A DNA stretch of 25,042 nucleotides from positions 1 through 25,042 of the forward strand of contig JAQXIB010000111.1 in NCBI GenBank assembly GCA_029007575.1, in the 5' to 3' direction. Source of the DNA: Clostridiales bacterium (GTDB taxonomy: Bacteria; Bacillota; Clostridia; Oscillospirales; Ruminococcaceae). The position numbers and the translations under genes were made by a program. Below the pieces are notes generated by a model. It did no database searches, was not told the origin of the DNA, and saw only the letters and a list, made by a program, of their open reading frames with translations. This document shows positions 8,654 through 16,913 of this stretch, piece by piece (within the stretch, counting starts at the first letter, position 1; every line of letters starts with the position of its first letter).

Positions 8654-8697
8654 CGATTCACCACCCCTTACTGATCTCCTTATTCAGAGAACTCTGA

Positions 8698-10014
8698 TTA
8701 ATCCGCATAAAAATAAGCGTCTCTTTCAAAGGCAAACTTATCAGGTGAATCCAGATATGCCCTCCATTCCTGGCGTTTTGCTTCCAAAAATTTCTGAATA
8801 AAATCTTCGGTAAATACCGTACGCAGAAATTTGCTTTTTTCTGCACACGAAATTGCTTCACCGAGATTTTTCGGCAGAGGCATCAGCCCTTCCATAAATA
8901 CATCATGTTCATACAAGTTATAGTTGGAAGGAGCCGCCAGCGTTTTGTGATTTTTGATTCCCTCCAATCCTGCATGTATCAGCAAACTGAAAGCAAGATA
9001 TGGGTTACAGGACGAATCGGGAGAACGAAGCTCCATCCGACTGAATTCTCCGGTTGCCGCCGGAATACGAACCAGCTGGGAACGGTTCTGATGTGACCAT
9101 GTAATATATTTCGGCGCCTCAAACTCTCCGAATCTTGCATATGAATTGGTAGTCGGGTTCAAAAACAACGTGATTTCCGGAATTTTTTCCATAATTCCTG
9201 CGATGAAGCTTTTTGCTTCCGGAGAATACTCTCCGTTTTCAGCGCGGAAAATGTTTTCACCGTTTTTACTCAAAGAAATATTGGTATGCATCCCGCTGCC
9301 GCTTTTCCCCGGAATCGGTTTCGGCATAAAAGAAGCATACAAACCGTTCCGCGCCGCCACTACCTTTACCGCAGAGCGAAAGGTAAGCAAATTATCCGCC
9401 GCCGTCATTGCGTCACTGTATTGAAAATCAATTTCATTTTGACCGGGACCTTGCTCATGATGTGAGCTTTCTGGTAACAAACCCATTTCCTCCAATGTCA
9501 GGCAAATCTCACGCCGTACATTTTCCCCCTTATCCAACGGAGCAATGTCGCAATAGGTGCCGTGGTCATGCGGCTGCATGGTAGGATTTCCTTTTTCATC
9601 GGTTTCAAACAGATAAAACTCACATTCGGTTCCGATCTTACAAACATATCCCATATCAGCACACTGCTGCACCGCTTTTTTTAAGATATACCTGCCATCC
9701 CCCTCAAAAGGAGTCCCGTCCGGATGTTTAATATTACTGAAAAAACGCATTACTCTGCCATGAGACGGTCTCCATGGCAAAATGGAAATCGTACCCGCTT
9801 CAGGAACTAAAAACAAATCCGATTCTTCCACATTCATAAATCCACGAATCGCAGATGCATCGAAAGAAATTCCGTTTTCAAAAGCACGGGGCAATTCCTT
9901 CGGCATAATGGAAATATTCTTTTGCCGTCCGAAAATATCACAGAAGGCTAACCGGATAAACTTTACGTCATTTTCTTCCACAAACTGCAAGGCTTCCGAA
10001 ATGGTTTCATTCAT
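8698..10014 (-). CDS. glnA: Glutamine synthetase type I
   Basis: Dodecameric cytoplasmic enzyme making glutamine from glutamate, ammonia and ATP. The 438 aa match the short GSI-alpha class. Motifs are FCDIFGR, DASAIRGF, CEFYLFE, QGPGQNEIDFQYSDA, PGKSGSGMHTNISL, NPTTNSYARFGEFEAP and QNRSQLVRIPA. The ATG at 10014 is preceded by AAAGGTGG eight bases upstream; an in-frame GTG at 10026 would lie inside that SD. It is transcribed from a consensus promoter with a short leader lacking any terminator, and is followed by the ANTAR gene. With glnN and glutamate synthase in the same window, this is a nitrogen-assimilation neighbourhood interrupted by ldh and the surface protein. Confidence 0.97.
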   Translation of the reverse strand: MNETISEALQFVEENDVKFIRLAFCDIFGRQKNISIMPKELPRAFENGISFDASAIRGFMNVEESDLFLVPEAGTISILPWRPSHGRVMRFFSNIKHPDGTPFEGDGRYILKKAVQQCADMGYVCKIGTECEFYLFETDEKGNPTMQPHDHGTYCDIAPLDKGENVRREICLTLEEMGLLPESSHHEQGPGQNEIDFQYSDAMTAADNLLTFRSAVKVVAARNGLYASFMPKPIPGKSGSGMHTNISLSKNGENIFRAENGEYSPEAKSFIAGIMEKIPEITLFLNPTTNSYARFGEFEAPKYITWSHQNRSQLVRIPAATGEFSRMELRSPDSSCNPYLAFSLLIHAGLEGIKNHKTLAAPSNYNLYEHDVFMEGLMPLPKNLGEAISCAEKSKFLRTVFTEDFIQKFLEAKRQEWRAYLDSPDKFAFERDAYFYAD

Positions 10015-10096
10015 CGTGATAACCACCTTTCTATCTCAAAATCCAATCATCATAAAGGAATTTTTTTCTCATTGATAAATTCTTATTAACTAATAT

Positions 10097-10125
10097 ATTA
10101 TACAAATTTTTCGCTTTTCTGTCAA
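10097..10125 (-). promoter_or_regulatory. Sigma-A promoter of glnA-ANTAR operon
   Basis: Minus-strand TTGACA (10125-10120), 17-bp spacer, TATAAT (10102-10097). The roughly 75-base leader has no attenuator, unlike glnN and the glutamate synthase operon. Confidence 0.85.
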
Positions 10126-10162
10126 CGATAAAATCCCTATTATTACGCGAAAACACGCAAAA

Positions 10163-10210
10163 AAAACAAGATGCTTTCCGGAATCTGAAAGGCAGAAAAC
10201 ATCTTGTTTT
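10163..10210 (-). terminator. Terminator of the URO-D-like gene
   Basis: Outer arms 10163-10173 and 10200-10210 (11 bp), inner CTTTC/GAAAG (10174-10178/10187-10191), followed on the minus strand by a run of T. Confidence 0.85.
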
Positions 10211-10254
10211 GATCAGTGCTTTTGACATACGAATAATCACAGCACTATGAGATA

Positions 10255-11379
10255 TTAATTCATAAGCAAATTCATTTTTTCACAATAATACTGAACATTT
10301 TCAAATTTTGCATCCGGCGCAATACGATGATCCGGACAAGGAATATAGCCGCCCATTGCGATTAACGGTTTCAAACGCTCAATTTCCTCATCAACCGCTT
10401 TATAGTCACGTGCAAACACAGTTTTATTCATGCCGCCTACACCGCGCAGTTGTTTGCCATATTTTTCTCTCCATGGTTGGATACTGGCATTCCAGGTACC
10501 AACTTCAATCGGGAACATGGTATTTACCCCATTTTTCAGCCAAATCGGTACCAATGTATCAATCAATCCGTCGCAATCCACCGACACGATATCAACATGA
10601 TATTCATGCAGCAAGTCGGTGATTTTCTTATAATGCGGTGCAACATAATCCTCAAAAACATAAGGCGATACCAACGGACCGTTTTTAAAACAGATATCCT
10701 CCCAAAAATGAGCATAATCAAATTTTGCTCCGGTCTCCAAAGCAGTCTTCGTACAGCGATAGCATAAATCCGCTAAAGTATCCACAATCTCAACATAAAG
10801 CTCCTCATCATCCGCATACAGATAACTAAGCTGCTCCACACCAAGCAAATTGCGCATATAGCCGATCAAAGATCCGCAATGCAATCCAATCGGGATTTCT
10901 CGATTCGTATCATCAATCAATGTTTTTATGTATTCGGTATTGACTCGTTCTTCGCTCCATTGCAATTTAGGAAGATACTGTTCTTCCCATGCTTTGCGGT
11001 CAGTCAGTGAAGTTCCTATTTCCGCCGAAATGGAAACAACACCCGGTTTTTCCAATACGATCAGTCCCTGCTCATCTCTGACAACTTGGCTGCCATCCGG
11101 CTTTTGTTCCAACACAGTATGCTCAAAGCAAGGCGAAAGTCCTACTGTCATTCCTACACAGGAATTCCAGTTAAAATCAAAGCCGAGCCGTTTCATTACC
11201 GAACGATCCGCTTCGGAATTATCACCGTATTTGGCGTATCCTTCTGCTTCCTCCTGCGTAATATGCCCTTCCTGCGCCCATTTCTGCAAGGTTTCTACCC
11301 AATAACCAAAAGAAACGATCGGCATCTTATCATAGTTTTCATAATTCAAAATGGCTTTTACATTTTCTCTGAAATTCAT
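10255..11379 (-). CDS. Uroporphyrinogen decarboxylase-family protein (MtaA/CmuA-like fold)
   Basis: A 374-aa TIM-barrel protein of the URO-D superfamily, which also contains corrinoid methyltransferases. Seen: the family-like start MNFRENVKAILNYENYDKMP, GLHCGSLIGYMRNLLG, FDYAHFWEDICFKNGPLVSP, VDIVSVDCDGLID and GGYIPCPDHRIAPDA. Cysteines in LHCG, VDCD and IPCPD could bind zinc as in methyltransferases, though spacing differs from the textbook H-x-C motif. True HemE is unlikely because no other haem gene is nearby and the haem-type N-terminus is missing. The ATG at 11379 is preferred over 11391, which overlaps the SD AAAGGA. It is divergent from an AraC regulator that probably controls it. Substrate unknown. 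Confidence 0.8.
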   Translation of the reverse strand: MNFRENVKAILNYENYDKMPIVSFGYWVETLQKWAQEGHITQEEAEGYAKYGDNSEADRSVMKRLGFDFNWNSCVGMTVGLSPCFEHTVLEQKPDGSQVVRDEQGLIVLEKPGVVSISAEIGTSLTDRKAWEEQYLPKLQWSEERVNTEYIKTLIDDTNREIPIGLHCGSLIGYMRNLLGVEQLSYLYADDEELYVEIVDTLADLCYRCTKTALETGAKFDYAHFWEDICFKNGPLVSPYVFEDYVAPHYKKITDLLHEYHVDIVSVDCDGLIDTLVPIWLKNGVNTMFPIEVGTWNASIQPWREKYGKQLRGVGGMNKTVFARDYKAVDEEIERLKPLIAMGGYIPCPDHRIAPDAKFENVQYYCEKMNLLMN

Positions 11380-11433
11380 ATATTCCCGCATCCTTTCTGC
11401 CTAACTTTTTACAATCCGGTGTATTTCGGTAAT

Positions 11434-11463
11434 ATTATATGATATCGCATATCTTTTTTTCAA
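11434..11463 (-). promoter_or_regulatory. Promoter of the URO-D-like gene
   Basis: Minus-strand TTGAAA (11463-11458), 18-bp spacer, TATAAT (11439-11434). The spacer contains a small dyad around GATATGCGATATC, a possible regulator site. Confidence 0.65.
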
Positions 11464-11493
11464 CCATTAAAATAGTTATAAAATTCTGATATA

Positions 11494-11522
11494 TTGCTTT
11501 TTCAAAACAATAGTGTTATCAT
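11494..11522 (+). promoter_or_regulatory. Possible promoter of the AraC-family gene
   Basis: TTGCTT (11494-11499), 17-bp spacer, TATCAT (11517-11522). A moderate match, about 30 bases before the chosen start codon. Confidence 0.45.
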
Positions 11523-11553
11523 GTTATTAAAAACACGTTGCGGAGGAAATAGG

Positions 11554-12435
11554 ATGCTCAATTATAATATGGGACAGCTCTCTCACTTTGAAACCCACGC
11601 AATCGACTATAAAGATTATTTTTCTAAACTGCCGTTTTATCCCACTGCATTTGGGTCTTTCTCTTGTGACAACCAATATTATACCGAACGCGACCATTTT
11701 CCGGAATGTCTGATATTGTATACCCTAGAAGGAGAAGGTTATCTGAAATATAAAGATCAGGAAACCGTTATTCCTAAAAATTGCATTGCCGTCATCAATT
11801 GCCATCACTATCAGTATTACGCCAATCTAAACACAAAGCACTGGGATTTTTTATGGATCCATTTCAGCGGAAAATGTGCCGCTGATTATGTGGATCTGAT
11901 AAACGACGACGGTTTACGGCGAATCGATCTGTCCAATCATCTGGACTTCCGACAGACTTTTGAGCAATTGCGCAATTTGGAAAATTCTACTGACACTTAT
12001 GCCGGATTGTATCTATCCGATATACTGGGTCATCTTTTATCTCAAATTATTATATTGTCCCATAATTCCTATCATCAAAATTCCCGCCCTGAACACAAGG
12101 CGGGAATTGAACAAGCGGTTTCATATATCCGCCAAAACTACAATCAGCCGATTACCATTGATGAACTGGCTCAAATCAGCCGATTGAGCAAATTCTATTT
12201 CATAAAAATTTTTCGGCAATTTACAGGCGATACGCCATACCATTTTTTAAATCTGACCAGGATCAATCAAGCCAAACGAATGTTGCTAGAAACCAATTGG
12301 TCTGTCAATGTCATCGCCTCGGAAGTGGGTTTTTCTGACGTCAAAAACTTTATTTATGCCTTTAAACAGGCGACCCACACGACTCCTTTGCAGTTTCGCA
12401 AGTTTTCCGTTGCCAACACAGAGAAAATATTGTAA
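11554..12435 (+). CDS. AraC-family transcriptional regulator
   Basis: A 293-aa DNA-binding regulator. The N-terminal half (about 20-150) looks like an AraC cupin ligand-binding domain (HFPECLILYTLEGEGYLKY, NCIAVINCHHYQYY, WDFLWIHFSG). The C-terminal 100 residues hold the double helix-turn-helix: ITIDELAQISRLSKFYFIKIF, TGDTPYHFLNLTRINQAKRML and NVIASEVGFSDVKNFIYAFKQ. The ATG at 11554 has GGAGG seven bases upstream; the longer in-frame start at 11494 lies in the promoter. It is divergent from the URO-D-like gene, whose expression it probably controls in response to an unknown small molecule. Confidence 0.92.
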   Translation: MLNYNMGQLSHFETHAIDYKDYFSKLPFYPTAFGSFSCDNQYYTERDHFPECLILYTLEGEGYLKYKDQETVIPKNCIAVINCHHYQYYANLNTKHWDFLWIHFSGKCAADYVDLINDDGLRRIDLSNHLDFRQTFEQLRNLENSTDTYAGLYLSDILGHLLSQIIILSHNSYHQNSRPEHKAGIEQAVSYIRQNYNQPITIDELAQISRLSKFYFIKIFRQFTGDTPYHFLNLTRINQAKRMLLETNWSVNVIASEVGFSDVKNFIYAFKQATHTTPLQFRKFSVANTEKIL

Positions 12436-12450
12436 TTAATGCTCACTGAA

Positions 12451-12684
12451 CCATTCAAAAACAACGATAGCAAAGCATTTTGCCGTTGTTTTTGAATTGG
12501 AAAAGTGCAAGGTTTTTGATTGTTTTTTGAGAAAACCTTGCACTTTGTATTTCGATTTCATTCTGAAATCGAAATCTGTGTTTACATCAAAGAATGTCTG
12601 AACCCAGAAAAATCCGAAATTTCGGATTTTTCTGGGTTTGTACGGCGAAAGCCGTTCGAACAAATCAAATTTTTGATTTGTTCA
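12451..12684. repeat. Array of six consecutive, mutually different palindromes
   Basis: Nearly the whole gap between the convergent AraC and DUF188 genes folds back on itself. H1: 12454-12466/12484-12496 (13 bp, inner GCAAA/TTTGC). H2: 12502-12516/12532-12546 (15 bp). H3: 12549-12559/12565-12575 (11 bp). H4: 12601-12619/12620-12638, a perfect 38-base palindrome. H5: 12642-12646/12651-12655 with a GAAA tetraloop. H6: 12658-12669/12672-12683 (12 bp). At most one or two would be needed as terminators, and none has a clear T-run directly after its stem. It may be a structured RNA or a palindrome cluster; function unknown. Confidence 0.8.
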
Positions 12685-12695
12685 GTAGACATTAA

Positions 12696-13142
12696 TTATT
12701 TTTCTGACAGCAAGGTACTGATTAACCTGTCTAAAGCTTTCTCAAAATCAACATTTTGCTGTGGAGTGCGTTTGCGGCTTCCTTTTAATTTGCCTCCCGC
12801 ATTTCGAATCTTTTTCGCGGTATGACGAGCGAGAAGCAGCGCCTCTATATTTTCATCGGTATAAATCATACCGTTTTGGCTGATTGGGATCGCTCCTTTC
12901 GCCATGCACATGGCAGCTAACCCGTAATCCTGTGTCACAGCAATATCTCCGCTCTGTATGCGATTGACCAAAGCAAAGTCAACACTGTCCGCTCCTTTGG
13001 ACACGACCACTGTTTCGACTCCATCCCGACGAAATTCATGAGAGGTATCGCACAGAATCACTGCCTCCACTTGATTCTTATTTGCAATTTTCAAGGTCAA
13101 ATCAACGACCGGACAACCGTCTGCGTCAATAAAAATTTTCAT
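12696..13142 (-). CDS. DUF188 / YaiI-YqxD family protein
   Basis: A 148-aa cytoplasmic protein of the widespread UPF0178 family. The N-terminus MKIFIDADGCPVVD, the VVVSKGADSVDFALVN segment, the ITQDYGLA-like AVTQDYGLAAMCMAKG and the basic C-terminal GGKLKGSRKRTPQQN are family hallmarks. The acidic residues (DADGCP, GADSVD, TQDYG) resemble a PIN-like nuclease fold, but no activity is established that I can name. SD GGAGG lies 10 bases upstream of the ATG. It stands between the palindrome array and the divergent amidase-like gene, with no functional link apparent. Confidence 0.9.
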   Translation of the reverse strand: MKIFIDADGCPVVDLTLKIANKNQVEAVILCDTSHEFRRDGVETVVVSKGADSVDFALVNRIQSGDIAVTQDYGLAAMCMAKGAIPISQNGMIYTDENIEALLLARHTAKKIRNAGGKLKGSRKRTPQQNVDFEKALDRLISTLLSEK

Positions 13143-13314
13143 ATATCCATTTCCTCCGGTTTCCGATTTTCCGATGCTGCATATGATAAAATAGGATCAT
13201 CATCATTGCTTCTCTTTCTGCGACAAAATCTCCGAAAAATTCGGTGCCTGCTTCATCCGACATCACTTTCGGAAAATTTTGCATAACGAGCGGCATAAAA
13301 CCGGAGGTACAACA

Positions 13315-13818
13315 ATGCTGCAAACCACTGAATACAACAGAGAAAAAGCCGTAGCGTATGCGGTCGAATGGGCATACCGACGAAATCCCCGCTATCTGGA
13401 TTTCCAAGGATTAGGCGGTGACTGCACCAACTTTGTTTCGCAATGTATTTACCATGCAAATTTCATTATGAATTTTACGCCGGTATATGGCTGGTATTAC
13501 CTGTCATCCGATAAACGTACCGCTTCTTGGACTGGCGTTTCCTATTTCTATCGCTTTCTGACCACCAATCAAGGTCCGGGGCCGTTTGCCTCCGAAACGA
13601 CAGCAGAATCCATGCAACCGGGCGATGTTATTCAGTTGGGCGATGAAAACGGAAATTTTTATCACACTTTGATCGTAACCGATACCGGTGGAATCCCCGA
13701 CAACAGCAACATTTTCATTGCTGCTCACACTGATGATTCCTTGCATCGTCCGCTGAACACCTATCAATTCAGCAATATCCGGTATTTACACATCGAGGGC
13801 GTACGCTACCAAAGTTAG
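13315..13818 (+). CDS. Putative amidase-domain protein (Amidase_6-like)
   Basis: A 167-aa protein resembling the Amidase_6 domain, a cysteine-peptidase-like fold often linked to cell-wall or spore functions in Firmicutes. Seen: YNREKAVAYAVEWAYRRNPRYLDF, the active-site-like GGDCTNFVSQC with candidate nucleophile Cys, MQPGDVIQL and YHTLIVTDTGG with candidate catalytic His. No signal peptide or membrane segment is seen, so it is probably cytoplasmic or released otherwise. The ATG at 13315 follows GGAGG by seven bases; the longer frame from 13279 has no SD. It is convergent with the phosphatase gene, with only four bases between stop codons. Substrate unknown. Confidence 0.82.
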   Translation: MLQTTEYNREKAVAYAVEWAYRRNPRYLDFQGLGGDCTNFVSQCIYHANFIMNFTPVYGWYYLSSDKRTASWTGVSYFYRFLTTNQGPGPFASETTAESMQPGDVIQLGDENGNFYHTLIVTDTGGIPDNSNIFIAAHTDDSLHRPLNTYQFSNIRYLHIEGVRYQS

Positions 13819-13822
13819 CGTT

Positions 13823-15007
13823 TTAGAAATACTCTACTGTTACCCGTTTGCCCAATTCCTGCAAAATCGACACGATCTCTTTGATCAAATTTAGCTTTAA
13901 GCTCAGATTGACCGGCAAGTCAGGATTCTGATGTGCCGGATTTAATGCTCTACCCACCAAAAAATTCACGCTGGTACATTCCTGCAGCCATATTTTTGCC
14001 AGTCTGGTAGCGCCATCCTTTTTATTCAGGCTGTAAGTATCCCATTTTTCCTCATTGGCGCCCAGATAATTTTTTATGATTTCCGCCGCCTTTCCAAGCG
14101 TTAAAACGCCTTCGGTAACCATGTCGATCCCTTTGATCTCTGCGGTGGGCGGAACTGCCGGATTATAATAATCAATGGATACATCCAACGGATTTCCGGT
14201 CACGCGGCTGACGATCTGAGACGTCGTTCCGCCGCAAACCACCTTCAAACCGTCCGAATCCATGAGCTTATGCACCACCATCTCATCATCCTCGGGATGT
14301 ACCGGAGGACCAACCATAATCGTAACCGGCAATGCTTTTTTGATTTTCAACACACAAACCGTGCTGTCGTCCCCGCATTTATTCATATATAACGTATTGA
14401 CCGCCAACAAAATTTTTCGTGCGATCTCGGTCGGAGACATCTCGTAAACAATATTTTCCTTAATATATTTTACAATATTATCGTAATGCCATCCCAAATC
14501 AAGCAAGCATCCTACTCCCGCATGAACCACGCCGTCTGAAAACGCGATCATCAGGTCATTGGGCTGCATCTGCATTTTAGTCATATAGATCTTTTTGCCG
14601 TCAATATCCAATTCCTGTTTGTCCAGCTCCAAGACCTGATTATCCCGCATAAAAACCAGATTCGGATTATCAAATTCAGCAATATAGGCATCGCCGTTAT
14701 CCTGTACATGCATGATCGTAAAAGTAGAATAGGCAATTCCCCGCACCGAACACACCGGCAAGGTACTGGCAATAGTTTCTACCGCCTCCCGCAAGGTAGA
14801 GCCGTTTGCCAGCATCGTCGCAATGATTTTGCTTGTAAGAGTAGACAAGATGTTCGCTTTTACACCGCTTCCCAGCCCATCAGCTAAAACAGCAAGTGTA
14901 AAGTCTTTCCCCTTTACAAACTCTACCTTGTCGCCGCATAACTCTTCGCCGTATTTATTTAAGCTTTCATAAGCACAATCGGTAAACAAATTCAATTTTA
15001 CGCCCAT
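13823..15007 (-). CDS. PP2C/SpoIIE-family serine phosphatase, output of the hydrogenase-sensor operon
   Basis: A 394-aa protein with an N-terminal SpoIIE-type PP2C domain (about 1-230). Metal-binding and catalytic motifs are complete: ADGLGSGVKAN, RGIAYSTFTI, MIAFSDGVVHAG and KCGDDSTVCVLKI. The remaining 160 residues (VCGGTTSQIVSRVTG, NLIKEIVSILQELGKRV) form a C-terminal region I do not recognise. It probably dephosphorylates a serine/threonine on an unknown protein. As last gene of the NuoE-like/sensory-hydrogenase operon it matches the gene order of group C sensory hydrogenases that act through a phosphatase. The SD GAAAGGA touches the ATG, an unusually short spacing, so the start could be a few codons off. 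Confidence 0.88.
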   Translation of the reverse strand: MGVKLNLFTDCAYESLNKYGEELCGDKVEFVKGKDFTLAVLADGLGSGVKANILSTLTSKIIATMLANGSTLREAVETIASTLPVCSVRGIAYSTFTIMHVQDNGDAYIAEFDNPNLVFMRDNQVLELDKQELDIDGKKIYMTKMQMQPNDLMIAFSDGVVHAGVGCLLDLGWHYDNIVKYIKENIVYEMSPTEIARKILLAVNTLYMNKCGDDSTVCVLKIKKALPVTIMVGPPVHPEDDEMVVHKLMDSDGLKVVCGGTTSQIVSRVTGNPLDVSIDYYNPAVPPTAEIKGIDMVTEGVLTLGKAAEIIKNYLGANEEKWDTYSLNKKDGATRLAKIWLQECTSVNFLVGRALNPAHQNPDLPVNLSLKLNLIKEIVSILQELGKRVTVEYF

Positions 15008-15065
15008 TCCTTTCTGAGCTTTTGTACGGTTTCGGCATCATGTTTGCCAAAAGACACAAAAGCGG

Positions 15066-15100
15066 AGTTTGCAAGAAATGTGATGCATTTCCTGCAAACT
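15066..15100. repeat. Intercistronic hairpin between sensory hydrogenase and phosphatase genes
   Basis: AGTTTGCA-type arms 15066-15080 and 15086-15100 pair over 15 bp with one mismatch and a 5-base loop. No T-run follows on the minus strand, so it is more likely an mRNA processing or stability element than a terminator. Confidence 0.6.
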
Positions 15101-15140
15101 ATTTTCCTGTACCGAAATCTTTTGATCTATTTGATTTCTG

Positions 15141-16832
15141 TTATTGAGGTTGGTTTTCCATCGAATGTTTCAAATTAGTCAGCGCGACCTTGGTTTCCGC
15201 AGTCGTTTCTCCCAACAGGCTGGCGATCTCCTGTGCCACCCGCATCTGCTTGTCAATGACGTTCTGCGCAATTTCGATGGTATGTTCTCGGATTTTTGTC
15301 AGCTCCATTTCGTTCAATTCGTCTGCTGTAATATCCTTGATAAAGGCAACGTAAATTTTATGCTTCTTAATATAAATAACGGTTTCTTCGACAATCAACG
15401 TATCACTCAGCCGTACCTTTTTGATGACCGGCAGCTCCGTCTTACAGGCTTCTTCAAAAATTTCATCCATAATAAATTCGCTGACCGGCATGCCGATATA
15501 ATCCTGCCGCTTGATCCGGAACATTTTCTCCGCCGTTTGATTCATATCCTGCACAAAACAATCGCTGTCTAAAGCAAAAATCGCATTGGGAGAATTGGCT
15601 AAAATGGTGTTGGAGATACTCTCGGCACGTTCTCTGAAAAACGGCAGACACATATTGATATCGGCTTTTCCCTGAAATACCGCGATTGCTTTTTCACGGC
15701 AGCTATTATAACCGCAGCTTCCGCAATTTAATTCCTGTTCCGGTGTGTACTTACCGGTTTGCTCCAGTATGGCGCGAATTTCTTCCTCGGTCGGCATGGC
15801 AAGTTCGGGGTTTCTGTTTGTAAAGACGCGCGGATGCGGGAAAATGCTTTCGGATGTTTTGGCATAATGTACATCATAAGGCATTTTTTCGTCTGTGATA
15901 AACTGCTCGGCAACAAATACATGCTTTCCTGCTTTGCGCATCACCGGACCGCCGATACAGCTTCCTTTGCAAACATTGACTTCTGCTGCGACACCCTCGA
16001 TCTCTCCTTTTTCCATGGCAGCAAACAGCTCCATACACTCGTCGATGCCGTCCACCGCAATCCGCCGATAATGCGTATCTGTGGATTTCAGTGTTTCTAA
16101 AATGCCGCACGGCTTAGGATAGACACGCGCTTTATAATCCTTGACTCCGCAAGCATCGCCGTCACTGCTGTCAAAAGATACTTTGCTTTCGTTCATCCAG
16201 TTGTCCAATTCCTCAAAGGTAATCGCATAGTTCACCATCCCACCGGACAGCGGGTCGGAAACCTCATTCTTTTTAGAATAGCAAGGACCGATAAATACCA
16301 CTTTAATATCGCCGTAGCACTCCCGCATCAATCTGCCGTGTGCCATCATCGGGGACGAAACGGGAGCCAGCATCTTGATCAGCGACGGATAATGCCGTTC
16401 CACCAGCATCACGGCAGAGCTGCAAGCGGTAAAGATAATGTTTTTCATCTGTCCGCTTTCCAGCAATTTATCATACTCCAACGAAACTTGAGAAGCACCG
16501 ATCGCCGTTTCCTCCACGATAGAGAAACCCAGTTTTTTCAACCCGGCTGACATTTGCTCAAATTCGACGTCGGGATAGTATGCTTTCCAGGACGGTGCCA
16601 AAGAAACAGCCACCCGACGGTTTGCTTCAAACAGCTTTTGAATGGCACCGACATCATTCCGCGCATACTTTGTATGCTGTGGACAGCAGGTAATACATTC
16701 TCCACATAAGATGCACTCCTTTTCAATCACAGCCGCGTTCCCGTTTTTAAACTCAATGGATTTTACCGGACAGTTCCGAATACACTTATAGCAATTCTGA
16801 CAATTTCCCTCTTTTAATTGTAAAATACTCAT
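15141..16832 (-). CDS. Sensory [FeFe]-hydrogenase with PAS domain (HydS-like, group C)
   Basis: A putative H2 or redox sensor of 563 aa, counted from the ATG at 16832. Two 4Fe-4S motifs come first (C11/14/17/21 and C40/43/46/50). The H-cluster domain has ligand cysteines C137 (FTACSSA), C184 (GPCYSKKNE), C288 and C292 (NVCKGSCIGG). Positions equivalent to the proton-shuttle Cys and two H-cluster methionines of catalytic enzymes are Ala136, Gly182 and Asn286, as expected for a sensory rather than a working hydrogenase. C370/373/378/395 form another Fe-S motif. A PAS domain spans about 405-510, followed by a helical tail. TTG at 16847 or ATG at 16844 are alternative starts. Neighbours are a thioredoxin-like 2Fe-2S protein upstream and a phosphatase downstream, the likely signal output. 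Confidence 0.9.
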   Translation of the reverse strand: MSILQLKEGNCQNCYKCIRNCPVKSIEFKNGNAAVIEKECILCGECITCCPQHTKYARNDVGAIQKLFEANRRVAVSLAPSWKAYYPDVEFEQMSAGLKKLGFSIVEETAIGASQVSLEYDKLLESGQMKNIIFTACSSAVMLVERHYPSLIKMLAPVSSPMMAHGRLMRECYGDIKVVFIGPCYSKKNEVSDPLSGGMVNYAITFEELDNWMNESKVSFDSSDGDACGVKDYKARVYPKPCGILETLKSTDTHYRRIAVDGIDECMELFAAMEKGEIEGVAAEVNVCKGSCIGGPVMRKAGKHVFVAEQFITDEKMPYDVHYAKTSESIFPHPRVFTNRNPELAMPTEEEIRAILEQTGKYTPEQELNCGSCGYNSCREKAIAVFQGKADINMCLPFFRERAESISNTILANSPNAIFALDSDCFVQDMNQTAEKMFRIKRQDYIGMPVSEFIMDEIFEEACKTELPVIKKVRLSDTLIVEETVIYIKKHKIYVAFIKDITADELNEMELTKIREHTIEIAQNVIDKQMRVAQEIASLLGETTAETKVALTNLKHSMENQPQ

Positions 16833-16840
16833 TTCCAATC

Positions 16841-16889
16841 GCATCAAGCGCCGACCGCCGCGGCTTGATGCAACACCCTCTTTCCTTCT
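16841..16889 (-). promoter_or_regulatory. Hairpin between SD sequence and start codon of the sensory hydrogenase
   Basis: On the minus strand a purine-rich SD (AGAAGGAAAGAGGG, 16889-16876) is followed by a perfect 9-bp stem GCATCAAGC/GCTTGATGC (16871-16863/16849-16841) with a GC-rich 13-base loop, then ATG at 16832. Folding the hairpin shortens the SD-to-start distance to about 12 bases. Alternatively a 10-codon frame from GTG ends TGATG at the 16844 ATG. Confidence 0.5.
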
Positions 16890-16913
16890 GTTAAAAAAAT
16901 GAAATGATTGACA

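Noticed and set aside
10015..10096. Third ANTAR-type attenuator in the glnA leader
   Set aside because: No terminator and no A1/G4 hexaloop hairpin could be found in this leader.
10255..11379. True HemE in a haem pathway
   Set aside because: Typical HemE N-terminal sequence is missing and no other tetrapyrrole gene is nearby.
12520..12825. Open frames across the palindrome array (also 12436-12663 on the minus strand)
   Set aside because: They run through inverted repeats, overlap the DUF188 gene, have no SD and no recognisable protein features.
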